Source: Lachnospiraceae bacterium
GTDB taxonomy: Bacteria; Bacillota; Clostridia; Lachnospirales; Lachnospiraceae
Direction: 5' to 3'
Assembly (NCBI GenBank): GCA_020860745.1
Contig: JAJBTR010000401.1
Location: 1 to 10,906, forward strand
Length of the DNA stretch: 10,906 nt
A program made the position numbers and the translations under genes. The notes beneath the pieces were generated by a model. It made no database searches. It was not told where the DNA came from and saw only the letters and a program-made list of their open reading frames with translations. Shown one piece after another: positions 1 to 6,678 of the stretch (its first letter is position 1; each line of letters begins with the position of its first letter).

Positions 1-1
1 G

Positions 2-85
2 AATTCATACTTATCCTTTATCATCAATGTTCTGGCAGATTTGGTTAGCCACCTGATCTGCAAATGGTTCGACAAAGATGTGTAG
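2..85 (+). CDS. 3' end of a very small hydrophobic peptide gene (partial)
   Basis: Reading from base 2 gives about 27 residues ending at TAG (83-85). A hydrophobic stretch (SFIINVLADLVSHLIC) is followed by a short charged tail (KWFDKDV). The base before the first codon is G, so an ATG may lie just outside the window, which would make the whole peptide only about 28 residues. A strong terminator follows about 50 bases after the stop, as expected for a short monocistronic transcript. The hydrophobic helix with a charged C-terminus recalls small membrane peptides of Firmicutes, including some type I toxins, but this is a resemblance only. I do not recognise the family with certainty, and the start and ribosome binding site cannot be seen. 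Confidence 0.4.
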   Translation, partial: NSYLSFIINVLADLVSHLICKWFDKDV

Positions 86-133
86 TCGGTAACGAGCCTG
101 TGGAAATAAGCCGCCATGCCAAAAAAGGAATAG

Positions 134-163
134 AAAACCCCAGTGTTGCAGCACTGGGGTTTT
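134..163. terminator. Bidirectional rho-independent terminator
   Basis: A 12-bp perfect stem (134-145 with 152-163; core CCCCAGTG/CACTGGGG) has a 6-base loop. It is flanked by A residues on the left and TTTT on the right, so it can end transcription on both strands. On the + strand it closes the small peptide gene. On the - strand it lies downstream of cvpA and is the first good stop for the envelope gene group. Nothing else is recognisable between 164 and 276 apart from short palindromes. Confidence 0.85.
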
Positions 164-276
164 CGTTTTAGCCGTTCATAATGTTCATCATTATTATCCT
201 TTAGCCTGCAGGCATTATAGCATGTGCCGCTTATAATTGCAATATTCATTTTTTTCATACATCTGACACGGAGCTC

Positions 277-843
277 CTACAACAGATTCACCATCACATT
301 CTGGTAATACAACATTGACAGAAACTCGCTCTCATCAATATACATAGTCAGACTGCTCCCCAGTTCCGTCCCTGCAATCACCGACACAAACATGAAAAAA
401 AGCGACACCAGAATATACGCTTCCAGAACTCCCGCAAACAGCCCGAGCACCCGGTTGATTCCCCGGAGGACCGGGATATGGTCTACAATCCCCAGCGCGC
501 GGTAAATCCGCCGGAGCAAAATTACAACCAGAATCAGAGCCACGAGAAATACCACGCCCCGAAGAATCCAGCCCGCCGCCAGCTCGCCCCCGTCCTCCGC
601 CAGCATTTCCAGTCCGGTCCCGAGCCTGGACTGGATCGTCTCCGCACACCGGTTCTCAATCCACTCATAGATACCGGTATTATTTTTGAGAAATTCACTG
701 ATATAAGGGCTGATATAAGAAACCAGCACAATCATAACGATCCACGATATCAGGGAAAACAGAAGGCGCAGAAATCCCTTCCGCCAGCCCTGTATCACAC
801 ATAACAAAAAAAGAATTAATACAACAATCAATAACCAGTTCAT
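277..843 (-). CDS. CvpA family membrane protein
   Basis: A 188-residue integral membrane protein with four predicted membrane segments at about residues 3-19, 25-48, 92-111 and 131-157. The CvpA-type features are the GWRKGFLR turn after the first segment (19-26) and the glycine-rich INRVLGLFAG motif (129-138) opening the last one. Length is normal for the family. CvpA was named for colicin V production in E. coli; in Firmicutes its role is unclear, probably in the envelope. The start is supported by GGAGG seven bases upstream of the ATG. It is the last gene of the - strand envelope group. A terminator-like hairpin sits directly in front of its ribosome binding site, so read-through from the upstream DUF5711 gene may be reduced. 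Confidence 0.85.
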   Translation of the reverse strand: MNWLLIVVLILFLLCVIQGWRKGFLRLLFSLISWIVMIVLVSYISPYISEFLKNNTGIYEWIENRCAETIQSRLGTGLEMLAEDGGELAAGWILRGVVFLVALILVVILLRRIYRALGIVDHIPVLRGINRVLGLFAGVLEAYILVSLFFMFVSVIAGTELGSSLTMYIDESEFLSMLYYQNVMVNLL

Positions 844-857
844 TCTTCATCCTCCGT

Positions 858-883
858 AAAAAGAATGCGCCTTGGCGCATTCT
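858..883 (-). terminator. Terminator-like hairpin in front of cvpA
   Basis: On the - strand GAATGCGCC and GGCGCATTC (863-871 with 874-882) form a tight stem, followed by TTTTT (862-858). Five bases later comes the cvpA ribosome binding site. The position suggests partial termination or attenuation between the DUF5711 gene and cvpA. It is also the distal end of the structured element at 858-985. Confidence 0.6.
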
Positions 884-985
884 CGCGCCGAGCGCGGTCG
901 CTGTGGCGACATATTTCCAAACGCGCGAGTGCGCATCCTCGCGGAGCGTTTTATTTCATAGGACGAATTTTCCTATGAAATAAAA
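858..985 (-). repeat. Structured intergenic element with several inverted repeats
   Basis: Almost the whole gap between the DUF5711 gene and cvpA is self-complementary. Reading the - strand: a perfect 15-bp inverted repeat (971-985 with 949-963, 7-base loop), then GCGAG/CTCGC, TCGC/GCGA and CGCGC/GCGCG pairs, then the GAATGCGCC/GGCGCATTC hairpin and a T run. The first arm covers the last codons and stop of the DUF5711 gene. From memory, similar blocks recur between genes in Lachnospiraceae, so it may be a dispersed repeat or a small RNA-like element. Only one copy lies in this window, so repetition is not shown here. Confidence 0.5.
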
Positions 986-2187
986 TCAGGGAGCAACCGC
1001 AGGCGTATCACTTCGGTCGCATTCTCCTTCAGCACGACATAGTTCCGGAAACCTCCGGCGTGGAAAAAGCCGCAGATTTCCTCATCAAACTCACAGGTAA
1101 ACTTCTGCAGGCCGCCCAGTGTAAAAATGCTGCACTGCGCGGAGTTCAGGAGACAGATTTCATGATTATCCAGAAAAGTGATACTGTCATAGGAAAACTC
1201 TGTCTCAATCGAAACCTGCTCCTTGCATGCCGTATCATATATTTTTATAATGCGCCCGGCGTCTTTGCTCGTATCGCTGTAGACCAGGCCAAAATAACTG
1301 TCGTCATAAAATATGCTCTGTATTTCTTCCGAAACACTCAGGCTACCGCTCTCCGTCGGCATCCCGGAAACCAGAAAGGTATAAACTCCGGTATCCGCAA
1401 ATGCCAGAAGGCTGTCGTCTCCTGCAAAAACCAGCTGCGGCACAATCGTATCTTCATAGGTAAAGGATGCCACCAGGTTATCCACCTGATTTTTTCCACT
1501 GGAGCCGAAGTTATAAAAATTGATCGTCGTCGCGGCTGCACCGCTGCTCACGTCCACAATGGAAACCGCCAGATTATTGCCGTCCGCGGAGAGAGCGATA
1601 TCCATCGGCGTTCCGCTGTTTTCCATATAAATCGCGCCCTCGGCCAGCAGGTCTCCGCCCGCATCGTACAACGACAGATAGCCGGTTCCGCTATCCTCCA
1701 TCAGGACAGCAACGGCTCCTTTCGAGGACACTTCCACTCTGGACACCGGCATACTGACAGAAATCTCTGTCTGCAGACCATCCTCATTCATCACATATAT
1801 GATCTCACCCTGCCTGTCCGCCGCTGCCACATACGGTCCGCAGGTCTGAACCATCGGATCCTCCATCCCGTAACTCTGATTCCACAGTACAGTATTGTCA
1901 ACCGTAACGTAAGAAATGCCATCGTTACTGTATTTCAGATAGCCTTTTTCATACGCGAGATAGCGGGCAGCGGAGGTATCGGACCTGGAAATCTCCTCGG
2001 TCACCTTGTAATCATCATACGTTTTATGCTGCATATAGACATAGCAGACAACAATAACCGCCACGCAGACACCAACGACAATCGCAATCCGCCGCAGCCG
2101 CCTCATGCGATGTTCGTGAATCTTCTGCTCTATCTCATCCCAGTTTGTCTCCACAATGCGAAGATTGTTTTTTCTTTGGTCGCCCAT
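973..2187 (-). CDS. DUF5711 family membrane-anchored protein
   Basis: A 404-residue protein with a short basic cytoplasmic N-terminus (HRMRRLRR, 26-33), one membrane segment at about 34-52 and a large predicted extracytoplasmic domain. That domain is rich in beta-strand-like repeats with WD/propeller-like spacing (for example ALSADGNNLAVSIVD and LVFAGDDSLLAFAD), so a beta-propeller is plausible. The overall pattern matches the DUF5711 family of clostridial proteins, which has no assigned function. The start is supported by AGGAGG a few bases upstream. It lies 63 bases after the LysM gene and is probably co-transcribed with it. Its last codons form one arm of a 15-bp inverted repeat. Confidence 0.75.
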   Translation of the reverse strand: MGDQRKNNLRIVETNWDEIEQKIHEHRMRRLRRIAIVVGVCVAVIVVCYVYMQHKTYDDYKVTEEISRSDTSAARYLAYEKGYLKYSNDGISYVTVDNTVLWNQSYGMEDPMVQTCGPYVAAADRQGEIIYVMNEDGLQTEISVSMPVSRVEVSSKGAVAVLMEDSGTGYLSLYDAGGDLLAEGAIYMENSGTPMDIALSADGNNLAVSIVDVSSGAAATTINFYNFGSSGKNQVDNLVASFTYEDTIVPQLVFAGDDSLLAFADTGVYTFLVSGMPTESGSLSVSEEIQSIFYDDSYFGLVYSDTSKDAGRIIKIYDTACKEQVSIETEFSYDSITFLDNHEICLLNSAQCSIFTLGGLQKFTCEFDEEICGFFHAGGFRNYVVLKENATEVIRLRLLPDFIS

Positions 2188-2250
2188 GTACTCCTCCTGA
2201 ATGCCTTACTAATAGATATATCACAAAGCTGAACTGATTACAAATAAAAA

Positions 2251-2937
2251 TTACGGCAGCAGCAGCTTCTGCCCCTCATAGATCATATCCATATCCTCAA
2301 TTCCGTTCAGTGCACAGATTTCTTCTACCTTAGCATCTGTGCCGTAAACATACTGGCTGATAGAAAAAAGGTTGTCCCCTTTCTGAACAATGTAATAGTC
2401 CGAAACGCCTGCACTCTCCGAGGCACTCACAACAGAATCAGAACCTGCATTTGCAGTATCTCCCTCCGCAGCCGATGTCATATCCGCTGCATCCCCCGTG
2501 TCCGTATCACCCGACGCATCTGCTGCTGTGCTCTCCGCATCCCCGGATGCCGGAGAATCTCCGTTCTCCGCCGATACATCCGCGTCTGCAGGCACATCAC
2601 TCTCCGCTGACAGCTCATCTGCATCCGAGGCTTCATCCTCCGCACTCGCGGACTCCTCGCTGACTGCCCCGGACAGAGCCTGCATGGTCTGCTGCAGCGT
2701 TTTCAGATTCTGATAATTTCCAATCTGCGTCACCGCCGTCGCTGCCACGATCACCAGCACCGCCGCTCCCGCCGCATAGAGCGCCGGCTGCCATCTCCGC
2801 TTCGGCGGCTTTTCATTCAGCTTATTCATGATGGCGCGGTAGTTCTGCACCACATCCTCACGCTGCTCCGGTTCCATATTCTCCCGAATCGGCCGGGGAG
2901 TCAGCCGTTCTTTTTCCTCCATCATAAACTGCTGCAT
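2251..2937 (-). CDS. Membrane-anchored LysM domain protein (C-terminal part of a frameshifted gene)
   Basis: An open frame of 228 residues: a basic cytoplasmic stretch (RRW at 48-50), one membrane helix at about 53-72, a short helical segment, a long Ser/Ala/Asp/Glu-rich low-complexity linker (about 91-178) and a C-terminal LysM domain (181-228) with the typical YYIVQKGDNLFSIS start and IYEGQKLLLP end. LysM binds N-acetylglucosamine-containing glycans such as peptidoglycan, so the protein should link the membrane to the wall. No ribosome binding site precedes the ATG at 2937. A second ATG at 2925 overlaps the upstream TGA, which would allow coupled initiation. The better explanation is that this is the second half of one gene with the MPN-like frame (see 2251-3500). 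Confidence 0.8.
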   Translation of the reverse strand: MQQFMMEEKERLTPRPIRENMEPEQREDVVQNYRAIMNKLNEKPPKRRWQPALYAAGAAVLVIVAATAVTQIGNYQNLKTLQQTMQALSGAVSEESASAEDEASDADELSAESDVPADADVSAENGDSPASGDAESTAADASGDTDTGDAADMTSAAEGDTANAGSDSVVSASESAGVSDYYIVQKGDNLFSISQYVYGTDAKVEEICALNGIEDMDMIYEGQKLLLP

Positions 2938-3500
2938 CTGCGGATTTTTTCATAATACACAGCGTAACCGGAAAGGCGCTGCAGTCTGTGCTGTTCCTGG
3001 ACGAAAAAAGCGTCATTCTGCTCTAATTGATCCTCAAAATAAAGAAACCGCGACCCCTTTTTATAGGTAGATTCAAAAAATTGCTGGAGTTGTGTGTTAA
3101 TCTCCAGGTTGCTCCCATCCAGGTTAAAATACCACCCCACAATCTCCAGGTCGTCAAAAGACTGTTTGATCCTCTGGTAGACCCTGTCCCAGAACTCCGC
3201 CTGCTTCGCAGCTGCAGTATCCGGCATCTCCCCGGGCAGGTCTCCGCTTCCGTCGGACACACCAAAGTCTGCTTTCTGCGCCCCGCTGATAAAAATATAT
3301 TCCTGGTCTTCCCGCACCACCGTCCGTCCCAGCAGAACCGCTGCCAGGACCGTATCCTCCCGCCGCTTCTGATGGAGAAAACGATGCACATACGTATACA
3401 CAAAATCTTCTATGTATACCCTGTATTTTTCCCCGAAAGCTCCAATCTGCCTGATATTTTTCGGAAGAGTAAATTCCTCCCTGTTTTCCTGATCTGTCAT
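2922..3500 (-). CDS. MPN/JAMM-like domain protein, apparently catalytically dead (N-terminal part of a frameshifted gene)
   Basis: From the ATG at 3500 the frame encodes 192 residues. The open frame extends upstream to a GTG at 3572, but AGAGG seven bases before 3500 favours the shorter start. The layout resembles an MPN (JAB1/Mov34) domain: a strand and helix at about 27-43, VLAAVLLGR (51-59), YIFISGA (68-74), then EIVGWYFNLDGSNLEINTQ (119-137). This last stretch parallels the VGWYHSHP...S..D.NTQ signature of JAMM proteases, but the two histidines are replaced (Phe/Asn/Leu) and the aspartate is Glu. No metallopeptidase activity is therefore expected; the domain may be a binding module. The MPN assignment is by eye and moderate. 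The final residues (IRRCSSL) look out of frame. It is the first gene after the transketolase terminator. Confidence 0.6.
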   Translation of the reverse strand: MTDQENREEFTLPKNIRQIGAFGEKYRVYIEDFVYTYVHRFLHQKRREDTVLAAVLLGRTVVREDQEYIFISGAQKADFGVSDGSGDLPGEMPDTAAAKQAEFWDRVYQRIKQSFDDLEIVGWYFNLDGSNLEINTQLQQFFESTYKKGSRFLYFEDQLEQNDAFFVQEQHRLQRLSGYAVYYEKIRRCSSL

Positions 3501-3507
3501 GCCCATA

Positions 3508-3512
3508 TCCTC
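3508..3512 (-). promoter_or_regulatory. Ribosome binding site deciding the MPN-like gene start
   Basis: AGAGG on the - strand lies seven bases upstream of the ATG at 3500. The upstream GTG at 3572 and the ATG at 3506 lack a well-spaced site. Confidence 0.65.
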
Positions 3513-3710
3513 TCTTTCCTGTTTTCTTTCCGGATACGCCGGAATATATGATTGTGCCGCTTTCCGCAACACACATCTTGATATACATCTATCGTAACTG
3601 TTCGTCCACGCATTCTTTTGTATCCCTGTTTCCAGAATAGTAACATAGTAAGATATGCATTTTTTGCCGCTTTATGAAAGAGAAATTCGCAAGTTCCGCC
3701 CGGAAATGTC

Positions 3711-3738
3711 AAAAAACCCACGGCTTTTCCGCCATGGG
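3711..3738 (-). terminator. Rho-independent terminator after the transketolase genes
   Basis: On the - strand GCCC..GGC-type arms (3731-3738 with 3717-3724, 8 bp with one G-T pair) enclose a 6-base loop and are followed by TTTTTT (3716-3711). It lies 27 bases after the stop of the C-terminal transketolase gene and separates that operon from the envelope group. A TTGACA hexamer (3707-3712, - strand) overlaps its tail, but no convincing -10 box follows at the right distance. Confidence 0.85.
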
Positions 3739-3764
3739 CTTTCTTCCTGTCTGATTCTGCATTC

Positions 3765-4703
3765 TTATGCAAATGCTTTTACTTTTTTGTAAATGCTTTC
3801 CGCGTCCAGACCGTACTTTTTGATCAGAGTTGCCGCCGGACCCGACTCTCCGAACTGGTCGTACACGCCGATCTTCATCACTTTCGTCGGCGCTTTCTCA
3901 CTGAGCAGATCGCAGACGGCACTGCCGAGACCGCCGATCACGGAATGCTCCTCCACAGTCACAACGTTTCCGGTTTTCGCCGCGGAAGCCAGTACCAGAT
4001 CCTCATCCAGAGGCTTGATCGTATGAATATTGATCACTTCCGCATCAATCCCGTCCGCAGCCAGAAGCTTAGCCGCCTCCAGAGATTCGTTGACGCAGAG
4101 CCCGGTTGCGATGATGGTCACATCCCTGCCCTCTTTCATGGTGACACCCTTACCAATCTCAAAACGGTAAGTCGCCTCATCGTTGATCACCGGGATCGCC
4201 AGACGTCCGAAGCGCAGGTATACCGGCCCCTCATACTCGTAAGCCGCGCGCACAGCCGCACGCGCCTCCACATCGTCACAGGGATTGATCACCACCATAC
4301 CCGGGATTGCCCGCATCAGAGTCAGATCCTCCTTGCACTGGTGGGTCGCGCCGTCCTCTCCCACGGAAATGCCGGCATGGGTCGCGCCGATTTTCACATT
4401 CAGATGGGGATAACCGATGGAGTTTCTCACCTGTTCAAAAGCACGTCCGGAAGCAAACATCGCAAAAGAACTCGCAAACGGTACTTTCCCGCAGGTAGCT
4501 AACCCTGCCGCGATTCCCATCATATTGGCTTCAGAAATACCGCAGTCGATATGCCGGTCCGGGAATGCTTTCTTAAAAACGCCGGTCTTGGTCGCACCGG
4601 CCAGGTCAGCATCCAGGACGACCAGATTATCAAACTCCTTTCCCAGCTCCGCCAGCGCATTGCCATAACTTTCCCTCGTCGCGATCTTCTTTACTTCTGA
4701 CAT
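3765..4703 (-). CDS. Transketolase, C-terminal subunit
   Basis: A 312-residue protein covering the pyrimidine-binding and C-terminal domains of transketolase. Visible features are the ISEANMMGIAAGLA helix (56-69) with the glutamate that activates the thiamine ring (E58), the HAGISVGEDGATHQ loop (109-122) with conserved histidines, the GPVYLRFGR strand (159-167), and the C-terminal domain with EEHSVIGGLGSAV (251-263) and FGESG (284-288). With the N-terminal subunit it forms the thiamine-diphosphate enzyme of the non-oxidative pentose phosphate pathway, moving two-carbon units between sugar phosphates. Its ATG lies inside the end of the upstream gene (13-base overlap), with an AGGTG ribosome binding site, suggesting translational coupling. 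A close alternative is a split DXP-synthase-like enzyme, but the pattern fits transketolase better. Confidence 0.92.
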   Translation of the reverse strand: MSEVKKIATRESYGNALAELGKEFDNLVVLDADLAGATKTGVFKKAFPDRHIDCGISEANMMGIAAGLATCGKVPFASSFAMFASGRAFEQVRNSIGYPHLNVKIGATHAGISVGEDGATHQCKEDLTLMRAIPGMVVINPCDDVEARAAVRAAYEYEGPVYLRFGRLAIPVINDEATYRFEIGKGVTMKEGRDVTIIATGLCVNESLEAAKLLAADGIDAEVINIHTIKPLDEDLVLASAAKTGNVVTVEEHSVIGGLGSAVCDLLSEKAPTKVMKIGVYDQFGESGPAATLIKKYGLDAESIYKKVKAFA

Positions 4704-5527
4704 AATGCTTCACCTGCTTTCTCTAATTCTTCCATGGCAATGGCGTATTCCTCGTCATTGGGCGCCTTGCCGTGCCAGCCGGCCTGGTTTTCCATATAGG
4801 AAACGCCTTTTCCCTTGACTGTCTTTGCGATAATCGCTGTCGGCTGCCCTTTCGTCGCGCGGGCCTCGGCAAACGCCGCCGCAATCTCGTCAAAATCATT
4901 TCCATCGATCGTGATTACATGGAAGTTGAACGCCTTGAACTTCTCATCAATCGGATACGGAGAGCAGACATCGTCGATTTTTCCATCAATCTGCAGGCCA
5001 TTGTTATCCACAATCAATACCAGGTTATCCAGCTTGCGGTGTCCGGCAAACATGGAAGCCTCCCAGATCTGCCCCTCCTGAATCTCACCGTCTCCAGCCA
5101 GGGCGTACACGCGATAATCTTTCCCATCCATCTTTCCTGCCAGCGCCATTCCCACCGCCGCGGAAAATCCCTGTCCGAGCGAACCGCTGGACATATCCAC
5201 ACCCGGAATATGCTTCATATCCGGATGCCCCTGAAGGAAAGAACCGACATGACGCAAGCCCTTAAGCTCTTCCACGGGGAAAAAACCTCTCTGCGCCAGC
5301 ACAGAATAAAAACCGGGGGCAACATGTCCTTTGGAGAGGACAAACCGGTCGCGGTCTTCTTTCTTCGGATCATCCGGATTGATATTCATCTCCTCAAAGT
5401 AAAGATACGTAAAAATGTCCGCTGCGGATAAGGATCCGCCCGGATGCCCGGATTTCGCACTGTGAACGGCGGTAACGATTCCCTTCCGTACCTCCACAGC
5501 TGCTTTTTCAAGTTCTGTTTTTGTCAT
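4691..5527 (-). CDS. Transketolase, N-terminal subunit
   Basis: A 278-residue thiamine-diphosphate-binding half of a split transketolase. Key motifs are SGHPGGSLS (26-34), LSKGHVAPGFY (64-74), SSGSLGQGFS (113-122), and the diphosphate/Mg-binding motif beginning GDGEIQEGQ (145-153) and ending in VDNN (173-176). It supplies the cofactor diphosphate site, while the active-site glutamate comes from the C-terminal subunit encoded next. The start is supported by AAGGAAGG just upstream. A 98-base gap separates it from recR; the gap is AT-rich near the start and contains a GGACAC direct repeat (5569-5574, 5578-5583), but I see no convincing promoter or terminator there. The genes may therefore be read through from recR or use a weak promoter. 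Confidence 0.93.
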   Translation of the reverse strand: MTKTELEKAAVEVRKGIVTAVHSAKSGHPGGSLSAADIFTYLYFEEMNINPDDPKKEDRDRFVLSKGHVAPGFYSVLAQRGFFPVEELKGLRHVGSFLQGHPDMKHIPGVDMSSGSLGQGFSAAVGMALAGKMDGKDYRVYALAGDGEIQEGQIWEASMFAGHRKLDNLVLIVDNNGLQIDGKIDDVCSPYPIDEKFKAFNFHVITIDGNDFDEIAAAFAEARATKGQPTAIIAKTVKGKGVSYMENQAGWHGKAPNDEEYAIAMEELEKAGEALCQK

Positions 5528-5625
5528 GGTTTCCTTCCTTTCTTATCTTATATATCATTTATTGTGACGGACACAGAGGACACTATCGCGTCCTGTATAA
5601 ACATCTATGGTCAATATATATGCCT

Positions 5626-6222
5626 TTAAAGTTCTACTCTTCCCTCCAGCGCCCGCAGCAATGTGACCTCGTCGATATACTCCAGGTCACCGCCCACCGG
5701 CACACCGCTGGCGATGCGGGATACCTTGATTCCCGTAGGCTTGATCAGTTTGCTGATGTACATAGCGGTAGTCTCGCCTTCCAGGCTGGAGTTGGTCGCA
5801 ATGATCACCTCGTCCACGTCTCCCTCCAGGCGCTGGATCAGTTCTTTCAGCTTAATATCGCTGGGGCCGATGCCCAGCATAGGGGAAATTGCCCCGTGAA
5901 GCACATGATAAACCCCCTCATACTTTCCGGTTTTTTCATAGGCCGCCAGATCACGGGTATTTTCCACGACCATAATCAGGCGGTGGTTCCGGGATGCGTT
6001 GCGGCAGATCGGACATTCCTCCGCATCAGTCAGCGTATAGCAGGTCTTACAATAGCGAATATTGTGTCTGGCATCCACAATGGTATCCGCCAGTCGCTCC
6101 ACCCGCTCCGTCGGCATATTTAAAATATGAAACGCCAGACGCTGCGCCGTTTTGTTCCCGATCCCCGGAAGCGAGGATAATTCCTCAATCAGTTTGCTGA
6201 TTTGCTTGCTATAGTAATCCAT
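5626..6222 (-). CDS. recR: Recombination mediator protein RecR
   Basis: A 198-residue protein of normal RecR length. In order it shows an N-terminal helix-hairpin-helix ([20 protein letters not shown], 15-34), a four-cysteine zinc finger (C58, C61, C70, C73), a Toprim domain from about 81 to 176 beginning with LIMVVEN, and the C-terminal [12 protein letters not shown] motif (173-184). RecR, with RecO and RecF, helps load RecA on single-stranded gaps coated by SSB, in the cytoplasm. Its ATG shares one base with the TGA of ybaB (TGATG), a typical translational coupling. The dnaX-ybaB-recR order is widely conserved in bacteria and supports all three calls. Confidence 0.97.
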   Translation of the reverse strand: MDYYSKQISKLIEELSSLPGIGNKTAQRLAFHILNMPTERVERLADTIVDARHNIRYCKTCYTLTDAEECPICRNASRNHRLIMVVENTRDLAAYEKTGKYEGVYHVLHGAISPMLGIGPSDIKLKELIQRLEGDVDEVIIATNSSLEGETTAMYISKLIKPTGIKVSRIASGVPVGGDLEYIDEVTLLRALEGRVEL

Positions 6223-6569
6223 CAGAACGGGAAGCCTCCGCCCAATCCTCCGGTAATCTTGTTCATAGATTCCTGCGAGAGATCTTCCATCTTGCGCAGC
6301 GCCTCGTTCGTCGCCGCCACAATCAGATCTTCGAGCATCTCGATATCATCCGGATCCACAACCTCCTCGGACAACTTCACCTTCAGAATCTCCTTTTTCC
6401 CGGAAACAGTCACTTCCACCGCTCCGCCGCCGGCGGTAGCAGTCACTTCTTTCTCCTCCAACTCCTTCGAGGCCTCCTCCATCTGGCGCTGCATCCGCTG
6501 CGCCTGCTTCATCAGATTATTCATATTGCCCGGCATACCGCCCTGGTAGCCGCCTCTTCCCTTTGCCAT
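6222..6569 (-). CDS. YbaB/EbfC family nucleoid-associated protein
   Basis: A 115-residue small DNA-binding protein. A Gly/Met-rich N-terminus is followed by a long helix ([20 protein letters not shown], about 18-37), a beta region with the family's [11 protein letters not shown] motif (47-57), and an acidic helix ([20 protein letters not shown], 72-91). Family members form tweezer-like dimers that bind and bridge DNA with little sequence specificity. Length and position between dnaX and recR are typical. An AAGGAAGGAG ribosome binding site lies 11 bases before the ATG, and a perfect TATAAT hexamer on the same strand sits just upstream of that, so a separate transcript is possible. Confidence 0.95.
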   Translation of the reverse strand: MAKGRGGYQGGMPGNMNNLMKQAQRMQRQMEEASKELEEKEVTATAGGGAVEVTVSGKKEILKVKLSEEVVDPDDIEMLEDLIVAATNEALRKMEDLSQESMNKITGGLGGGFPF

Positions 6570-6596
6570 GTTTCTATGTGCTCCTTCCTTATATAT

Positions 6597-6602
6597 ATTA
6601 TA
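6597..6602 (-). promoter_or_regulatory. Possible internal -10 box before ybaB
   Basis: A perfect TATAAT on the - strand ends 27 bases before the ybaB ATG, which would give a leader of about 20 bases. At 17-19 bases upstream there is no good TTGACA match, so this is a weak candidate for an internal promoter giving ybaB-recR expression apart from dnaX. Confidence 0.35.
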
Positions 6603-6678
6603 TCTGTCGCGAATGCTTTACCCTGTCGTTTCTGCACATTTTATGCCCGCATTATCCCGAACATTCTCCCACAAAAGA

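Larger units (their letters stand above)
2251..3500 (-). pseudogene. Single MPN-like/transmembrane/LysM gene split by a -1 slip in a six-A run
   Basis: The MPN-like frame enters an A6 run (2945-2950 on the - strand, within GAAAAAATCC) and then ends after a few unconvincing residues. If one A is added, or the ribosome slips back one base, the reading continues as YYEKNPQMQQFMMEEKE straight into the LysM frame. The product would be one protein of roughly 415-420 residues: MPN-like domain, cytoplasmic linker, membrane helix, acidic linker, LysM. The second frame has no ribosome binding site of its own, and YYEKNPQM matches what I recall of intact relatives in Lachnospiraceae. The cause could be a sequencing or assembly error, a real mutation, or frameshifting. 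No canonical X XXY YYZ heptamer is present in frame. Confidence 0.65.

Noticed and set aside
1060..2232. Long + strand open frame of 390 codons opposite the DUF5711 gene
   Set aside because: It lies antisense to a well-supported gene, has a His/Arg/Ile-rich composition typical of a shadow frame, and shows no recognisable motif or ribosome binding site.
2451..2713. Ser/Ala/Pro-rich + strand frames
   Set aside because: They mirror the low-complexity linker of the LysM protein and have no independent support.
3497..3772. 91-codon - strand frame between the transketolase and MPN-like genes
   Set aside because: It reads straight through the transketolase terminator and overlaps both neighbours; no motif and no ribosome binding site.
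4691..4703. Transketolase split as a recent gene break
   Set aside because: Both halves have complete domains, a proper ribosome binding site and a coupled overlap; split transketolases are common in Clostridia and other bacteria.
5569..5594. Hairpin AGGAC/GTCCT and GGACAC direct repeat between recR and the transketolase genes as a terminator or operator
   Set aside because: The stem is only five base pairs with no T run, and repeats this short occur by chance.
5594..5614. TTGACC...TATACA as a promoter for the transketolase genes
   Set aside because: The hexamers are only nine bases apart, far from the 16-18 needed.
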